A stretch of 64,000 nucleotides of DNA from the NCBI GenBank assembly GCA_011754535.1, contig JAAQVN010000001.1:2914001-2978000 (forward strand), read 5' to 3'. Shown here piece by piece: positions 1-10,343 of this stretch. Source of the DNA: Enterobacter asburiae (GTDB lineage Bacteria > Pseudomonadota > Gammaproteobacteria > Enterobacterales > Enterobacteriaceae). The translations under genes and the position numbers were made by a program. Numbering within the stretch: the first letter of the stretch is position 1; each line of letters begins with the position of its first letter. The notes beneath the pieces are model-generated. The model did no database searches and had not been told where the DNA came from. It saw only the letters and a list, made by a program, of their open reading frames with translations.

Positions 1-277
1 CGGTGGTGTACATCGCATCGATGATGGCCTCGCGCTCGGCATCGCTTTTTTCAGGAAAACAGTAATAGAGGTTGATCTGCGCACGACGACGCGCGCTTTT
101 ACCTATACGTCCGGCCAGACGGCCAATTTTCCCCAGAACAGGATCGCGCAGTGCGGCAGGCAGCATAGCGATGCCCGCAAAGGTGTAAACCCCCAGCCAG
201 GCGCCCCAGTTGCGCGGGTGGCGAAAGGATTTTTCAAACTCAGGAATGTATTCAATATTATTTTTTTTTGTTTCCAT
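1..277 (-). CDS. lpxM: Lipid A myristoyltransferase LpxM (MsbB), N-terminal part
   Basis: Partial gene: only the first 92 codons are in the window and the C-terminal part lies beyond base 1. LpxM adds the secondary myristoyl chain to (lauroyl-)lipid A at the cytoplasmic face of the inner membrane, completing hexa-acylated lipid A. The N-terminus (METKKNN..EYIPEFEKSFRHP, then NWGAWLGVY) matches E. coli LpxM closely. The start is the ATG at 277, because homology begins exactly there. It follows mepM in the same direction but is separated by a strong terminator, so it probably has its own promoter in 278-350. Codons 3-6 contain a run of nine A. The acyltransferase HX4D motif is outside the window. 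Confidence 0.93.
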   Translation of the reverse strand, partial: METKKNNIEYIPEFEKSFRHPRNWGAWLGVYTFAGIAMLPAALRDPVLGKIGRLAGRIGKSARRRAQINLYYCFPEKSDAEREAIIDAMYTT

Positions 278-350
278 GCTGGTTCCAGGGTCTGGTGACG
301 CAAAAAATTATTCAGATAGTGTAGCGAGGCAGTCGCCCACGCACAAAAGA

Positions 351-382
351 AAAAGCCGGTGCATACTGACACCGGCTTTTTT
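351..382 (-). terminator. Rho-independent terminator after mepM
   Basis: Perfect 11-bp stem, 351-361 pairing with 370-380, with an 8-nt loop. It has A/T tracts on both sides, so it can work in either direction. It lies just after the mepM stop and separates the znuA-mepM transcript from lpxM. Confidence 0.85.
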
Positions 383-396
383 CACACAACAAAGGC

Positions 397-1716
397 TTAG
401 TTTAAGCTCAGCTGCGGTATCACCTCTTTCGCCTGCGCCAGGTAATCGGAGCGATCTTTACCTGTCAGGCCTTCGGTGCGCGGCAGTTTCGCCGTCAGCG
501 GGTTCACGGCTTGCTGGTTGATCCACACTTCATAGTGCAGGTGTGGGCCGGTAGAGCGTCCGGTGTTGCCGGAAAGCGCGATACGGTCGCCGCGTTTCAC
601 TTTCTGGCCCGGTTTGACCAGAAGTTTACGCAGGTGCATATAGCGGGTGGTATAGGTACGACCGTGACGGATAGCCACGTAGTAACCCGCTGCACCGCTG
701 CGTTTTGCCATTACCACTTCACCATCTCCCACCGACAGCACGGGCGTACCCTGCGGCATCGCGAAGTCTACCCCGCGGTGTGGCGCAACGCGCCCGGTAA
801 CCGGGTTCAGACGACGCGGGTTGAAGTTAGAAGAGACACGGAACTGTTTCGCCGTCGGGAAACGCAGGAAGCCCTTCGCAAGTCCCGTACCGCTGCGGTC
901 ATAGAACTTGCCGTCTTCAGCGCGAATAGCGTAGTAATCTTTGCCTTCAGAGCGCAAACGCACGCCCAGCAGCTGGCTTTGCTCGCGCTTGCCGTCCAGC
1001 ATTTCGCGGGACATCAGGACGGAGAACTCATCGCCTTTCTTCAGCTTGCGGAAGTCCATCTGCCACTGCATGGCTTTGATCACCGCGCTGATTTCAGCGC
1101 TGGTCAGGCCGGCATCACGGGCGCTGGAAACAAAGCTTCCGCCCACAGTACCTTTCATCACGCTGTTCACCCAGTCGCCCTTCTGCAGTTCACTGGTCAT
1201 TTTGAAACCGTTTGCAGTGCGATCGTAGGTGCGGGTTTCGCGGCGGGACATTTCCCAGGTCAAACGCTGGAGATCACCATCCGCCGTTAATGTCCAGGAG
1301 AGCTGTTGCCCGATTTTCAGGTTACGCAGGTCTTTATCCGCAGCCGCCAGCTGGCTGATATTGCCCATGTCGATACCGTACTGGTTGAGCACACTGCTCA
1401 GCGTGTCACCGGTAGAGACAACGTATTCGTGGATCCCCGCTTCGTTCTCGGTTTTATCGTCCAGCTCATCCTGCGGGATGGCTTCATCTTCCTGAGCGGC
1501 CTGGTCGATAGGCTCGCTGGCTTCAGGCAGCAAAGAACGAATTTCGCTCTTTTCAAGCTCGATGGTCTTAATGATAGGGGCAGAACTCGGGTGGTAAACA
1601 TAGGGCCGCCAGACGGCGACCGCTAAAGTGAGAACTGTAAGCGACCCCAGCATAACGCGGTGGGGTCGAGGCAGATTGTTAAATGCCAGGGCGACAGAGC
1701 GGGCTATCTGTTGCAC
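397..1716 (-). CDS. mepM: Murein DD-endopeptidase MepM
   Basis: 439-residue periplasmic, membrane-anchored peptidoglycan hydrolase that cleaves D-Ala-mDAP cross-links so that new strands can be inserted. An N-terminal transmembrane anchor at about residues 20-38 (VMLGSLTVLTLAVAVW) is followed by an acidic linker. A LysM domain lies at about 95-140 (YVVSTGDTLSSVL). The C-terminal M23 peptidase has the zinc ligands in HRGVDF and HLHYEVW. Length and sequence match E. coli MepM (YebA), one of three partly redundant endopeptidases with MepS and MepH. It begins 15 nt after znuA and probably shares its transcript, which would couple it to zinc supply, fitting for a zinc enzyme. That coupling is inference. 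Confidence 0.97.
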   Translation of the reverse strand: MQQIARSVALAFNNLPRPHRVMLGSLTVLTLAVAVWRPYVYHPSSAPIIKTIELEKSEIRSLLPEASEPIDQAAQEDEAIPQDELDDKTENEAGIHEYVVSTGDTLSSVLNQYGIDMGNISQLAAADKDLRNLKIGQQLSWTLTADGDLQRLTWEMSRRETRTYDRTANGFKMTSELQKGDWVNSVMKGTVGGSFVSSARDAGLTSAEISAVIKAMQWQMDFRKLKKGDEFSVLMSREMLDGKREQSQLLGVRLRSEGKDYYAIRAEDGKFYDRSGTGLAKGFLRFPTAKQFRVSSNFNPRRLNPVTGRVAPHRGVDFAMPQGTPVLSVGDGEVVMAKRSGAAGYYVAIRHGRTYTTRYMHLRKLLVKPGQKVKRGDRIALSGNTGRSTGPHLHYEVWINQQAVNPLTAKLPRTEGLTGKDRSDYLAQAKEVIPQLSLN

Positions 1717-1731
1717 GTATTCACTTCCTCG

Positions 1732-2676
1732 TTAATCTCCTTTCAGGCAGCTCGCATACTGGTTCGCCAGTTGGCTGAGGAACTGCGAATAGCTCGCTTT
1801 GCTCAACTGGATGTTCGTACCTAGCGGGTCAAGGGTTCCCATGCGCACGGATGTTCCCCTGGCCACGGCTTCTACGACCGCTGGCCTGAACTGTGGCTCA
1901 GCAAAAACGCACGTTGCTTTTTGCTCAACCAGCTGTGTTCTGATTTCATGTAAACGCTGCGCACCAGGTTGAATTTCAGGGTTGACGGTAAAGTGCCCAA
2001 GCGGGGTCAAACCATAGTGTTTTTCGTAGTAGCCGTAGGCGTCATGAAAAACGAAATACCCTTTTCCTTTCAACGGTGCGAGCTCATTACCCACCTGCTT
2101 ATCGGTTGCGGCTAATTGTGCCTCAAAATCCTTCAGGTTGGCGTCTAGTTTGGCTCGACTTTGCGGCATAAGTTCCACTAATTTGTCATGGATTGCAACC
2201 GCTGAAAGCCGCGCTATCTCTGGGGAAAGCCAGAGATGCATGTTGTACTCGCCGTGATGGTGATCGCCATCACCTTTTTCACCCTCTGCAGCGTGATGAT
2301 CGTGTTCGTCACCGTCGTCATCCGCCCCTTTCATGAGCAGCGGTTTCACGCCGGAAAGCCCGGCAATCGCGACCTGTTTTTCGCCTGGAATCTGTTTGGC
2401 CGATTTCTGCATAAACGCTTCCATCTCCGGACCAATCCAGACAACTAAGTCCGCGTTTTGCAAGCGTTTTACATCTGACGGGCGTAAGGAATAGTCATGC
2501 TCGGATGCACCATCCGGGAGCAGAACCTGGGTTTCCGTTACGCCATCGGCAATGGCCGATGCGATGAATCCAAGCGGTTTAAGCGAAGCGACAACGGCAG
2601 CGTTAACATCTTGTGCGGTTGTTCCCCAAAGGGCAGCGGATAATGCTGCGAAAAGAAGCGTATTTTTATGTAACAT
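1732..2676 (-). CDS. znuA: Zinc ABC transporter periplasmic binding protein ZnuA
   Basis: 314-residue high-affinity zinc-binding protein that delivers Zn2+ to ZnuB. The start at 2676 ([13 protein letters not shown]) gives a signal peptide ending near VNA/AVVAS. A longer in-frame extension to 2793 would run through the Zur-like operator and is unlikely. Metal-site histidines are visible in [22 protein letters not shown] and GHFTVNPE. A His/Asp-rich loop ([14 protein letters not shown]) lies at about residues 115-145, as in enteric ZnuA. It is transcribed divergently from znuCB with a Zur box between them, so zinc-replete Zur should repress both sides. Confidence 0.97.
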   Translation of the reverse strand: MLHKNTLLFAALSAALWGTTAQDVNAAVVASLKPLGFIASAIADGVTETQVLLPDGASEHDYSLRPSDVKRLQNADLVVWIGPEMEAFMQKSAKQIPGEKQVAIAGLSGVKPLLMKGADDDGDEHDHHAAEGEKGDGDHHHGEYNMHLWLSPEIARLSAVAIHDKLVELMPQSRAKLDANLKDFEAQLAATDKQVGNELAPLKGKGYFVFHDAYGYYEKHYGLTPLGHFTVNPEIQPGAQRLHEIRTQLVEQKATCVFAEPQFRPAVVEAVARGTSVRMGTLDPLGTNIQLSKASYSQFLSQLANQYASCLKGD

Positions 2677-2705
2677 AATGCGACTAATCATCGTAGTGAA
2701 TGCGT

Positions 2706-2728
2706 GGAATGTGATATTATAACATCCG
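2706..2728. promoter_or_regulatory. Zur-like operator between znuA and znuC
   Basis: Imperfect palindrome, gaatgtgat-att-ataacatcc, centred near 2717 in the 77-bp divergent spacer. It resembles the enteric Zur box of the GAAATGTTATA..TATAACATTTC type. One site can control both divergent promoters, as in E. coli. Confidence 0.8.
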
Positions 2729-2753
2729 TTGACTTCTTCAAGCTTAAATTGAC

Positions 2754-3509
2754 ATGACGACACTGGTTTCTCTCGATAATATTTCGGTCTCATTCGGCCA
2801 GCGCCGCGTCCTCTCTGACGTATCGCTGGATCTCAAGCCCGGCAAAATTTTAACGCTGCTCGGCCCCAATGGCGCTGGTAAATCCACTCTGGTACGTGTG
2901 GTGCTGGGTCTGGTAACACCGGACGAAGGTGTGATTACGCGCGAGGAAAAATTGCGGATCGGCTACGTGCCGCAAAAATTACACCTGGACGCCACCCTGC
3001 CGCTGACGGTAAGTCGCTTTCTGCGCCTGCGCCCCGGCACGCGTAAAGCCGATATTCTCCCGGCGTTGAAACGCGTGCAGGCGGGCCATCTTATCGACGC
3101 ACCGCTGCAAAAGCTGTCCGGCGGTGAGACGCAGCGCGTTTTGCTGGCCCGTGCGCTGCTGAGCAGCCCGCAGCTGCTGGTGCTTGATGAGCCAACCCAG
3201 GGTGTGGACGTTAATGGTCAGGTCGCGCTTTATGATTTGATCGACCAGCTGCGTCGCGAACTGAACTGCGCCGTGCTGATGGTCTCCCACGATCTCCATC
3301 TTGTGATGGCGAAAACGGACGAAGTGCTGTGCCTTAACCATCATATTTGCTGCTCCGGCACGCCTGAAGTGGTCTCGATGCACCCGGAATTTATCTCCAT
3401 GTTTGGCCCTCGCGGCGCTGAACAGCTGGGTATTTACCGTCATCATCATAATCACCGCCATGATTTACAGGGACGAATTGTCCTGCGCCGGGGAAATGGA
3501 CACTCATGA
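2754..3509 (+). CDS. znuC: Zinc ABC transporter ATPase ZnuC
   Basis: 251-residue ATP-binding subunit of the ZnuABC zinc importer, on the cytoplasmic side. Walker A is GPNGAGKST, the ABC signature LSGGETQR, Walker B LLVLDEP, and the switch His sits in MVSHDLH. The C-terminal tail is His-rich ([10 protein letters not shown]), typical of ZnuC and possibly a zinc sensor or ligand. Full-length match to E. coli ZnuC (251 aa). The stop overlaps the znuB start by 4 nt (ATGA), indicating translational coupling. Confidence 0.97.
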   Translation: MTTLVSLDNISVSFGQRRVLSDVSLDLKPGKILTLLGPNGAGKSTLVRVVLGLVTPDEGVITREEKLRIGYVPQKLHLDATLPLTVSRFLRLRPGTRKADILPALKRVQAGHLIDAPLQKLSGGETQRVLLARALLSSPQLLVLDEPTQGVDVNGQVALYDLIDQLRRELNCAVLMVSHDLHLVMAKTDEVLCLNHHICCSGTPEVVSMHPEFISMFGPRGAEQLGIYRHHHNHRHDLQGRIVLRRGNGHS

Positions 3510-4294
3510 TTGAACTATTACTGCCCGGCTGGCTGGCCGGGATTATGCTTGCCTGCGCCGCGGGTCCACTCGGCTCGTTTGTGGTATGGCGCAGAATGTC
3601 CTATTTCGGGGATACCCTCGCGCACGCCTCCCTGCTGGGCGTGGCTTTTGGTTTACTGCTGGACGTTAATCCCTTCTACGCGGTGATTGTTGTCACCCTG
3701 CTGCTGGCAGCCGGGCTGGTCTGGCTGGAGAAACGTCCGCACCTCGCCATTGATACGCTGCTTGGCATCATGGCCCACAGCGCGCTCTCGCTGGGTCTGG
3801 TGGTGGTAAGCCTGATGTCGAATATCCGCGTCGACCTGATGGCCTATCTGTTTGGCGATCTGCTTGCCGTGACGCCGGAAGATTTAATTTCCATCGCCAT
3901 CGGGGTGGTGGTGGTACTCGGTATTCTGCTCTGGCAGTGGCGTAACCTGCTGGCAATGACCGTCAGCCCGGACCTGGCCTTCGTCGACGGCGTGAAGCTG
4001 CAGCGGGTTAAGCTGCTGCTGATGCTGGTGACGGCATTAACCATCGGCGTGGCGATGAAGTTTGTCGGGGCGCTGATTATTACGTCGCTGCTGATTATCC
4101 CTGCCGCCACGGCACGTCGTTTTGCCCGCACGCCGGAGCAGATGGCCGGCGTGGCCGTGATTATCGGGATGATTGCGGTAACGGGCGGGTTAACCTTTTC
4201 GGCATTCTATGACACGCCTGCGGGGCCGTCGGTGGTGTTGTGTGCGGCGGTGTTGTTTATTTTTAGTATGATGAAAAAACAACCGAATGCCTGA
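3506..4294 (+). CDS. znuB: Zinc ABC transporter permease ZnuB
   Basis: 262-residue inner-membrane permease of the ABC-3 family, with about seven to eight hydrophobic segments from residue 5 to 258. It forms the Zn2+ channel of ZnuABC. Nearly identical along its length to E. coli ZnuB (261 aa). The ATG overlaps the end of znuC (ATGA). In E. coli ruvB follows convergently; here a foreign-looking gene (4436-4891) is inserted before ruvB. Confidence 0.97.
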   Translation: MIELLLPGWLAGIMLACAAGPLGSFVVWRRMSYFGDTLAHASLLGVAFGLLLDVNPFYAVIVVTLLLAAGLVWLEKRPHLAIDTLLGIMAHSALSLGLVVVSLMSNIRVDLMAYLFGDLLAVTPEDLISIAIGVVVVLGILLWQWRNLLAMTVSPDLAFVDGVKLQRVKLLLMLVTALTIGVAMKFVGALIITSLLIIPAATARRFARTPEQMAGVAVIIGMIAVTGGLTFSAFYDTPAGPSVVLCAAVLFIFSMMKKQPNA

Positions 4295-4377
4295 ATAAGC
4301 GATTACCACCACCACAGAGGGTGGCGTTTCGCTTCATGTGCTGTGATCAACACATGGCGAAACTTCCACCCGCAGGA

Positions 4378-4398
4378 GTGCGCCCATGTCGGGCGCAC
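4378..4398. other. Strong GC-rich hairpin downstream of znuB
   Basis: Perfect 8-bp inverted repeat, 4378-4385 (GTGCGCCC) with 4391-4398 (GGGCGCAC), loop of 5 nt and no T-run. A second inverted repeat (CATGTG at 4335-4340 with CACATG at 4351-4356) lies just upstream. They may protect the znuCB mRNA end or block read-through. Function not known. Confidence 0.45.
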
Positions 4399-4402
4399 AC
4401 GT

Positions 4403-4437
4403 AAATAAGCACCGATGAAATTATCGGTGCTTATTTT
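4403..4437. terminator. Terminator shared by the 4436-4891 gene and znuB
   Basis: Perfect 14-bp stem, 4403-4416 with 4423-4436, loop of 6 nt. Its arms end in AAAT/ATTT, so it can stop transcription both ways. It overlaps the stop codon of the minus-strand gene, showing that this gene is complete and a separate transcription unit. Confidence 0.8.
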
Positions 4438-4891
4438 ATTTATTGGTACAAGTTGCTAAATACAATTTGGCGCCAGGGACGTTTATACCGCCTTCAATAT
4501 CAAGACATTTCTCATGACCATCATAATCAGCTGTTATCATCTGTCCGTTAACATGGTTCCAATGAGGCGCGGAAGTGTCATTTTGGACTAAATATATTTT
4601 ATTATCTATTGGTCCGAACGCATAATATGGATGTTCATCCAGTATCAGAGTCCCACCAAGAGCGAAATTGGCCTCACGTATATTCTGCATATCTGGATTA
4701 GAACCACACTCTTCCATCGTCGCCTGCTCCAGGCCAACGCCAGTCATACACAGTTTTTGTCCGTTACTGGTATTTTCAAGTCTCTGATCTACCATTTTCC
4801 ATGTTTGGGTTCCTGAAATAGCGGCATTCGCTACGCCAGATATAGCCGCCATAGTCAGAGCGGCAATAGATATTGCCTTCATTAATTTCAT
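4436..4891 (-). CDS. Secreted protein with ricin-like (beta-trefoil) repeats, unknown function
   Basis: 151 residues starting at the ATG at 4891, which has AGGA 8 nt upstream; an ATG at 4924 lacks a ribosome site. A signal peptide (MKLMKAISIAALTMAAISGVANA) is followed by a mature part of about 128 aa. I do not recognise the family by name. I see three repeat-like units: QTW..NGQKLCMT..ATMEEC, a degenerate middle unit (MQNIREANFALGG), and HWNHVNGQ..KCLDIEGG..AKLYLATC. These resemble ricin-type QxW / CLD lectin repeats and together have the length of one beta-trefoil. The gene is far more AT-rich than its neighbours and sits where E. coli has nothing, which suggests transfer. Carbohydrate binding or a toxin-subunit-like role (as in CdtA/CdtC) is possible but unproven. 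Confidence 0.75.
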   Translation of the reverse strand: MKLMKAISIAALTMAAISGVANAAISGTQTWKMVDQRLENTSNGQKLCMTGVGLEQATMEECGSNPDMQNIREANFALGGTLILDEHPYYAFGPIDNKIYLVQNDTSAPHWNHVNGQMITADYDGHEKCLDIEGGINVPGAKLYLATCTNK

Positions 4892-4923
4892 TTTGTTATT
4901 CCTGATAGGGTAAATTAAATTCA

Positions 4924-4981
4924 TTTATAGCTAGGGTATCGCTATAAATTCATAGTAGATAAAATGAGTGAATTATCTCAA
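4924..4981 (-). promoter_or_regulatory. Candidate promoter and operator of the ricin-like gene
   Basis: Reading the minus strand: -35 TTGAGA (4976-4981), 18-nt spacer, -10 TACTAT (4952-4957). Just downstream, over the expected start of transcription, lies a perfect inverted repeat, TTTATAGC (4924-4931) and GCTATAAA (4941-4948), 9 nt apart. This is well placed for a repressor. The regulator is unknown. Confidence 0.5.
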
Positions 4982-5087
4982 ATGATATGGATGATAAATT
5001 TATCCAAAATAATATTGATGGGAAAATCGGATGAGGTGAATAATCGGTCAGCGTCGCAGGCGGAATTTAACATCCGCCTGCTCATCG

Positions 5088-6101
<1,014 letters not shown>

Positions 6102-6106
6102 TTACC

Positions 6107-6721
6107 TCACAATGCTGCGCGCAGCGCTTCACGAATCAGGGTTTCACTGCTGGCATCCGGTTTGGCAATTTTGCTCACCATGCGGCTGGCCTCCTGAGGT
6201 TTATAGCCCAGCGCCACCAGCGCGGCAACCGCTTCCTGCTCGGCGTCATCATCAGAGGCAGGCGCGCCCGGGGAGGTCAGAACCAAATCGGCCGCCGGGG
6301 TGAACAGATCGCCGTGCAGACCTTTAAAGCGGTCTTTCATTTCGACTATCAAACGCTCTGCGGTTTTCTTACCGATACCCGGAAGCTTAATCAGCGCCGC
6401 AGGATCTTCGCGCTCAACGGCATTCACAAACTGCTGGGCTGACATACCGGACAAAATCGCCAGCGCCAGCTTCGGCCCGACGCCGTTGGTTTTAATCAGT
6501 TCGCGGAACAGGGTGCGTTCCTGCTTGTTGTTGAAGCCGTAGAGCAGCTGAGCATCTTCACGCACCACAAACTGAGTAAAGACAACCGCCTCTTTGCCCG
6601 CGTCCGGCAGCTCGTAGAAGCAGGTCATCGGCATATGGACTTCATAGCCCACGCCGCCCACTTCCATCAGCACTAACGGGGGTTGTTTTTCAATGATGAT
6701 GCCTCTGAGTCTGCCTATCAC
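6107..6721 (-). CDS. ruvA: Holliday junction-binding protein RuvA
   Basis: 204-residue subunit of the tetramer that binds four-way junctions and recruits RuvB. N-terminal OB fold ([12 protein letters not shown]), central helix-hairpin-helix motifs ([26 protein letters not shown]), a flexible acidic linker near residue 150 and a C-terminal RuvB-contacting domain. One residue longer than E. coli RuvA. In E. coli yebB separates ruvA from ruvC; here only a terminator (6765-6792) lies between them. Confidence 0.98.
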   Translation of the reverse strand: MIGRLRGIIIEKQPPLVLMEVGGVGYEVHMPMTCFYELPDAGKEAVVFTQFVVREDAQLLYGFNNKQERTLFRELIKTNGVGPKLALAILSGMSAQQFVNAVEREDPAALIKLPGIGKKTAERLIVEMKDRFKGLHGDLFTPAADLVLTSPGAPASDDDAEQEAVAALVALGYKPQEASRMVSKIAKPDASSETLIREALRAAL

Positions 6722-6764
6722 GTGACGCTCCTGCGTTCTGGAAGAAATTAACTGCCGACATAAT

Positions 6765-6792
6765 AAAAAAAGGCTGGATAAACATCCAGCCT
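6765..6792 (-). terminator. Terminator after ruvC
   Basis: Perfect 9-bp stem, 6771-6779 with 6784-6792, loop of 4 nt, followed on the minus strand by a run of seven T (6765-6771). It separates the aspS-nudB-yebC-ruvC unit from ruvAB. Confidence 0.88.
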
Positions 6793-6801
6793 GATTTCTG
6801 A

Positions 6802-7323
6802 TTATCGTAACCTGCCTCGCGCCAGGTTGAGCCGCGACTCGCTCATCTGCATCGCGTTCTGGCTGACGTGGCAGTGGGTAATCGCAATCGCCAGCGCATC
6901 GGCTGCGTCGGCCTGCGGGTTCGCGGGAAGCTTCAGCAGGGTACGCACCATGTGCTGCACCTGGCTTTTCTCCGCGCTACCAATCCCCACTACCGTCTGC
7001 TTAACCTGACGCGCGGCGTACTCGAACACCGGCAAATCCTGGTTTACGGCAGCGACGATGGCGACACCGCGCGCCTGACCCAGCTTTAGCGCTGAATCGG
7101 CGTTTTTCGCCATAAAGACCTGCTCGATGGCGAAATAGTCCGGCTGAAACTGGGTGATGATCTCCGACACGCCTGCGTAGATGAGCTTCAGGCGCGACGG
7201 CAGATCGTCCACTTTAGTACGAATACAGCCACTGCCGAGGTAGGTTAGCTGGCGTCCCACCTGACGGATAACGCCATAGCCGGTGACGCGCGAGCCGGGG
7301 TCAATCCCGAGGATAATCGACAT
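6802..7323 (-). CDS. ruvC: Holliday junction resolvase RuvC
   Basis: 173-residue endonuclease that cuts Holliday junctions symmetrically, acting with RuvAB. The acidic catalytic residues are visible in GIDPGS near the N-terminus, AIEQVF near residue 67, and [10 protein letters not shown] near residue 140. The start is placed at the second of two adjacent ATGs (7326 and 7323), giving the E. coli length; the first ATG is equally possible. It follows yebC by 34 nt on the same strand, as in E. coli. Confidence 0.97.
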   Translation of the reverse strand: MSIILGIDPGSRVTGYGVIRQVGRQLTYLGSGCIRTKVDDLPSRLKLIYAGVSEIITQFQPDYFAIEQVFMAKNADSALKLGQARGVAIVAAVNQDLPVFEYAARQVKQTVVGIGSAEKSQVQHMVRTLLKLPANPQADAADALAIAITHCHVSQNAMQMSESRLNLARGRLR

Positions 7324-7357
7324 CACGCGTCTCCCGTAAACGGTTTACAGGCTCTCA

Positions 7358-8098
7358 TCAGAGAGTCGCTGCAACCTCATCAGAGATTTCACCGTTATGG
7401 TACACTTCCTGCACGTCGTCGCAGTCTTCGAGCATGTCGATCAGACGCAGCAGTTTCGGTGCGGTTTCCGCATCCATGTCCGCTTTGGTAGACGGGATCA
7501 TTGAGACTTCAGCGTTGTCCGCTTTCAGGCCCGCGGCTTCCAGCGCATCGCGCACGGCGCCCATCTCTTCCCAGGCGGTGTAAACGTCAATGGCGCCATC
7601 ATCGTAGGTCACCACGTCTTCCGCACCCGCTTCCAGCGCAGCTTCCATGATCGCATCTTCGTCGCCTTTCTCGAAGGAGATGACGCCTTTTTTGCTGAAC
7701 AGGTAAGCTACAGAACCGTCAGTGCCCAGGTTGCCACCGGTTTTGGTGAACGCATGGCGCACTTCCGCAACGGTACGGTTACGGTTGTCGGACAGACACT
7801 CAACCATCACCGCAGTACCGCCAGGGCCGTAACCTTCATAAATGATGGTTTCCATGTTCGCGTCTTCATCACCGCCGACGCCACGTGCGATAGCACGGTT
7901 CAGGGTGTCACGCGTCATGTTGTTAGACAGCGCTTTATCCACCGCAGCGCGTAGACGCGGGTTAGAAGCCGGATCGCCGCCGCCCAGACGCGCCGCTGTC
8001 ACCAGCTCGCGAATAATTTTGGTAAAGATCTTACCGCGCTTGGCATCCTGTGCCGCTTTGCGGTGCTTGGTGTTGGCCCACTTACTATGACCTGCCAT
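7358..8098 (-). CDS. yebC: YebC/PmpR-family (TACO1-like) protein YebC
   Basis: 246-residue protein beginning [18 protein letters not shown], the family signature. Once called a transcriptional regulator, the family (YebC/TACO1) is now linked to relief of ribosome stalling, for example at proline stretches. Full-length match to E. coli YebC. It lies between nudB (27 nt upstream) and ruvC in one minus-strand unit. Family membership is certain; the cellular role here is inferred. Confidence 0.96.
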   Translation of the reverse strand: MAGHSKWANTKHRKAAQDAKRGKIFTKIIRELVTAARLGGGDPASNPRLRAAVDKALSNNMTRDTLNRAIARGVGGDEDANMETIIYEGYGPGGTAVMVECLSDNRNRTVAEVRHAFTKTGGNLGTDGSVAYLFSKKGVISFEKGDEDAIMEAALEAGAEDVVTYDDGAIDVYTAWEEMGAVRDALEAAGLKADNAEVSMIPSTKADMDAETAPKLLRLIDMLEDCDDVQEVYHNGEISDEVAATL

Positions 8099-8125
8099 AA
8101 AAAGTTCTCCAAAAATCGCGCCTTC

Positions 8126-8569
8126 TCAGGCCGCGTTAATTACAAATTCTTCAATCGCCTGCCGGTTGCTCCACGACTTGGTCAGCGCGGCGGCATCCGC
8201 CGCATCTACCCAGCGGTAGTTCAGGTGTTCGGTAAACACGATCTCCCGCTCATGGGGGAGCGCGAGACAGAACCACGACTCCGTATTGCGCTCAATGCCC
8301 GGCGCATAGCGATGACGTAAATGGCTAAAAATTTCAAACTCCACCGTGCGCTGACAGTCCTTCAGGGTCAGTTGCTCATGAGCAACATCAATGGTGACCT
8401 CTTCCTTTACTTCACGCGCGGCGGCCTGCGGCGCGGTCTCCCCCTCTTCCAGGCTGCCGGTAACCGACTGCCAGAAATCAGGATCGTCACGCCGCTGCAA
8501 CATCAGCACCCGCTTCGTGTCTTCTGCATAAATGACCACCAGGACAGAAACGGGAAGCTTATATGCCAT
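8126..8569 (-). CDS. nudB: Dihydroneopterin triphosphate diphosphatase NudB
   Basis: 147-residue Nudix hydrolase that removes pyrophosphate from 7,8-dihydroneopterin triphosphate, an early step of folate synthesis. The Nudix box starts with GSLEEGETAP at about residue 38 and continues REVKEEV. Close match to E. coli NudB (150 aa), with a slightly shorter N-terminus. It starts 1 nt after the aspS stop, so it is almost certainly co-transcribed with aspS. Confidence 0.95.
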   Translation of the reverse strand: MAYKLPVSVLVVIYAEDTKRVLMLQRRDDPDFWQSVTGSLEEGETAPQAAAREVKEEVTIDVAHEQLTLKDCQRTVEFEIFSHLRHRYAPGIERNTESWFCLALPHEREIVFTEHLNYRWVDAADAAALTKSWSNRQAIEEFVINAA

Positions 8570-8570
8570 A

Positions 8571-10343
8571 TCAGTTTTTCTCTTCCTTCTTCACCACTTC
8601 AATGCCCAGCTCGGCCAGCGCAGCCGGGTTGGCAAAGCTTGGCGCTTCGGTCATCAGACACGCTGCGGCAGTGGTTTTCGGGAAGGCAATAACATCACGA
8701 ATGTTATCGGTGCCGGTCAGCAGCATGGTCAGACGGTCGAGACCGAAGGCCAGGCCCGCGTGCGGCGGCGTGCCGTATTTTAGGGCGTCCAGCAGGAAGC
8801 CGAACTTCTCGCGCTGTTCCTGCTCGTTAATGCCCAGAATGCCGAACACGGTCTGCTGCATGTCACCGCTGTGAATACGCACGGAACCGCCGCCCACTTC
8901 GTAGCCGTTGATAACCATGTCGTAGGCATTCGCAACCGCGTCTTCCGGAGCCGCTTTCAGCTCTGCCGCCGTCATGTCTTTCGGCGAGGTGAACGGGTGG
9001 TGCATCGCGGTCAGGCCGCCTTCACCGTCGTCTTCAAACATTGGGAAGTCGATAACCCACAGCGGCGCCCATTTAGTTTCGTCGGTCAGGTTCAGGTCTT
9101 TGCCGAGTTTCAGACGCAGCGCGCCCATCGCATCCGCAACGACTTTCTTGTTGTCTGCGCCGAAGAAGATCATGTCGCCATCCTGCGCGCCGGTGCGCTC
9201 AAGGATCGCTTCCACGATGTCCGCGTTCAGGAACTTCGCCACCGGGCTGGTGATCCCTTCCAGACCTTTCGCACGCTCGGTCACTTTAATATAGGCCAGA
9301 CCTTTCGCGCCGTAGATCTTAATAAAGTTGCCGTAGTCATCAATCTGCTTACGGCTCAGCGCCGCACCGCCCGGTACGCGCAGGGCCGCCACGCGGCCTT
9401 TCGGATCGTTAGCCGGGCCCGCGAATACCGCGAACTCAACGGCTTTCACCAGATCAGCCACGTCCACCAACTCCATCGGGTTACGCAGGTCTGGTTTGTC
9501 GGAGCCGTAGCGACGTTCCGCTTCGGCGAAGGTCATAATCGGGAAATCGCCCAGCTCAACGCCTTTCACGTCGTTCCAGAGGCTACGCACCAGCGCTTCC
9601 ATCACCTCACGCACCTGTTCGGCGGTCATGAAGGAGGTTTCCACGTCGATCTGGGTAAATTCGGGCTGACGGTCAGCGCGCAGGTCTTCGTCGCGGAAGC
9701 ACTTAACGATTTGATAGTAGCGATCGAAGCCGGACATCATCAGCAGCTGTTTGAACAGCTGCGGTGACTGCGGCAGCGCGTAGAATTTGCCTTTATGAAC
9801 GCGGGATGGCACCAGGTAATCGCGCGCGCCTTCCGGCGTGGCTTTGGTCAGCATCGGGGTTTCGATATCGAGGAAACCGTGGTCATCCATAAAGCGACGC
9901 ACCAGGCTGGTAATTTTCGCACGGGTTTTCAGGCGCTGGGCCATTTCCGGACGACGCAGATCCAGGTAGCGGTATTTCAAACGCGCTTCTTCAGTGTTGA
10001 CGTGGTTGGAATCCAGCGGCAGCGCTTCGGCACGGTTGATGATAACCAGATCGGACGCCAGCACTTCGATGGCCCCCGTCGCCATGTCTGCGTTAACATT
10101 TTTCTCGTCACGCGCACGCACGGTGCCGGTGACCTGAATGCAGAACTCATTACGCAGCTCGGAGGCCAGCTTCAGCGCTTCGGCGCGATCCGGGTCGAAG
10201 AACACCTGAACGATACCTTCACGGTCGCGCATATCGATGAAGATAAGGCTACCAAGATCACGACGACGGTTGACCCAACCACACAGGGTAACCTGCTGTC
10301 CGACGTGGGACTGACGCAGCTGCCCGCAATATTCTGTACGCAT
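8571..10343 (-). CDS. aspS: Aspartyl-tRNA synthetase
   Basis: 590-residue class II aminoacyl-tRNA synthetase that charges tRNA-Asp. N-terminal OB-fold anticodon-binding domain ([14 protein letters not shown]), the bacterial-type GAD insertion domain, and a class II catalytic core with [18 protein letters not shown] (motif 2) and [13 protein letters not shown] (motif 3). Same length as E. coli AspRS. First gene of the aspS-nudB-yebC-ruvC unit; its promoter must lie in 10344-10600. Confidence 0.98.
   Translation of the reverse strand: MRTEYCGQLRQSHVGQQVTLCGWVNRRRDLGSLIFIDMRDREGIVQVFFDPDRAEALKLASELRNEFCIQVTGTVRARDEKNVNADMATGAIEVLASDLVIINRAEALPLDSNHVNTEEARLKYRYLDLRRPEMAQRLKTRAKITSLVRRFMDDHGFLDIETPMLTKATPEGARDYLVPSRVHKGKFYALPQSPQLFKQLLMMSGFDRYYQIVKCFRDEDLRADRQPEFTQIDVETSFMTAEQVREVMEALVRSLWNDVKGVELGDFPIMTFAEAERRYGSDKPDLRNPMELVDVADLVKAVEFAVFAGPANDPKGRVAALRVPGGAALSRKQIDDYGNFIKIYGAKGLAYIKVTERAKGLEGITSPVAKFLNADIVEAILERTGAQDGDMIFFGADNKKVVADAMGALRLKLGKDLNLTDETKWAPLWVIDFPMFEDDGEGGLTAMHHPFTSPKDMTAAELKAAPEDAVANAYDMVINGYEVGGGSVRIHSGDMQQTVFGILGINEQEQREKFGFLLDALKYGTPPHAGLAFGLDRLTMLLTGTDNIRDVIAFPKTTAAACLMTEAPSFANPAALAELGIEVVKKEEKN

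Noticed and set aside
511-1290. 259-residue plus-strand ORF
   Set aside because: Antisense shadow of mepM, no family features.
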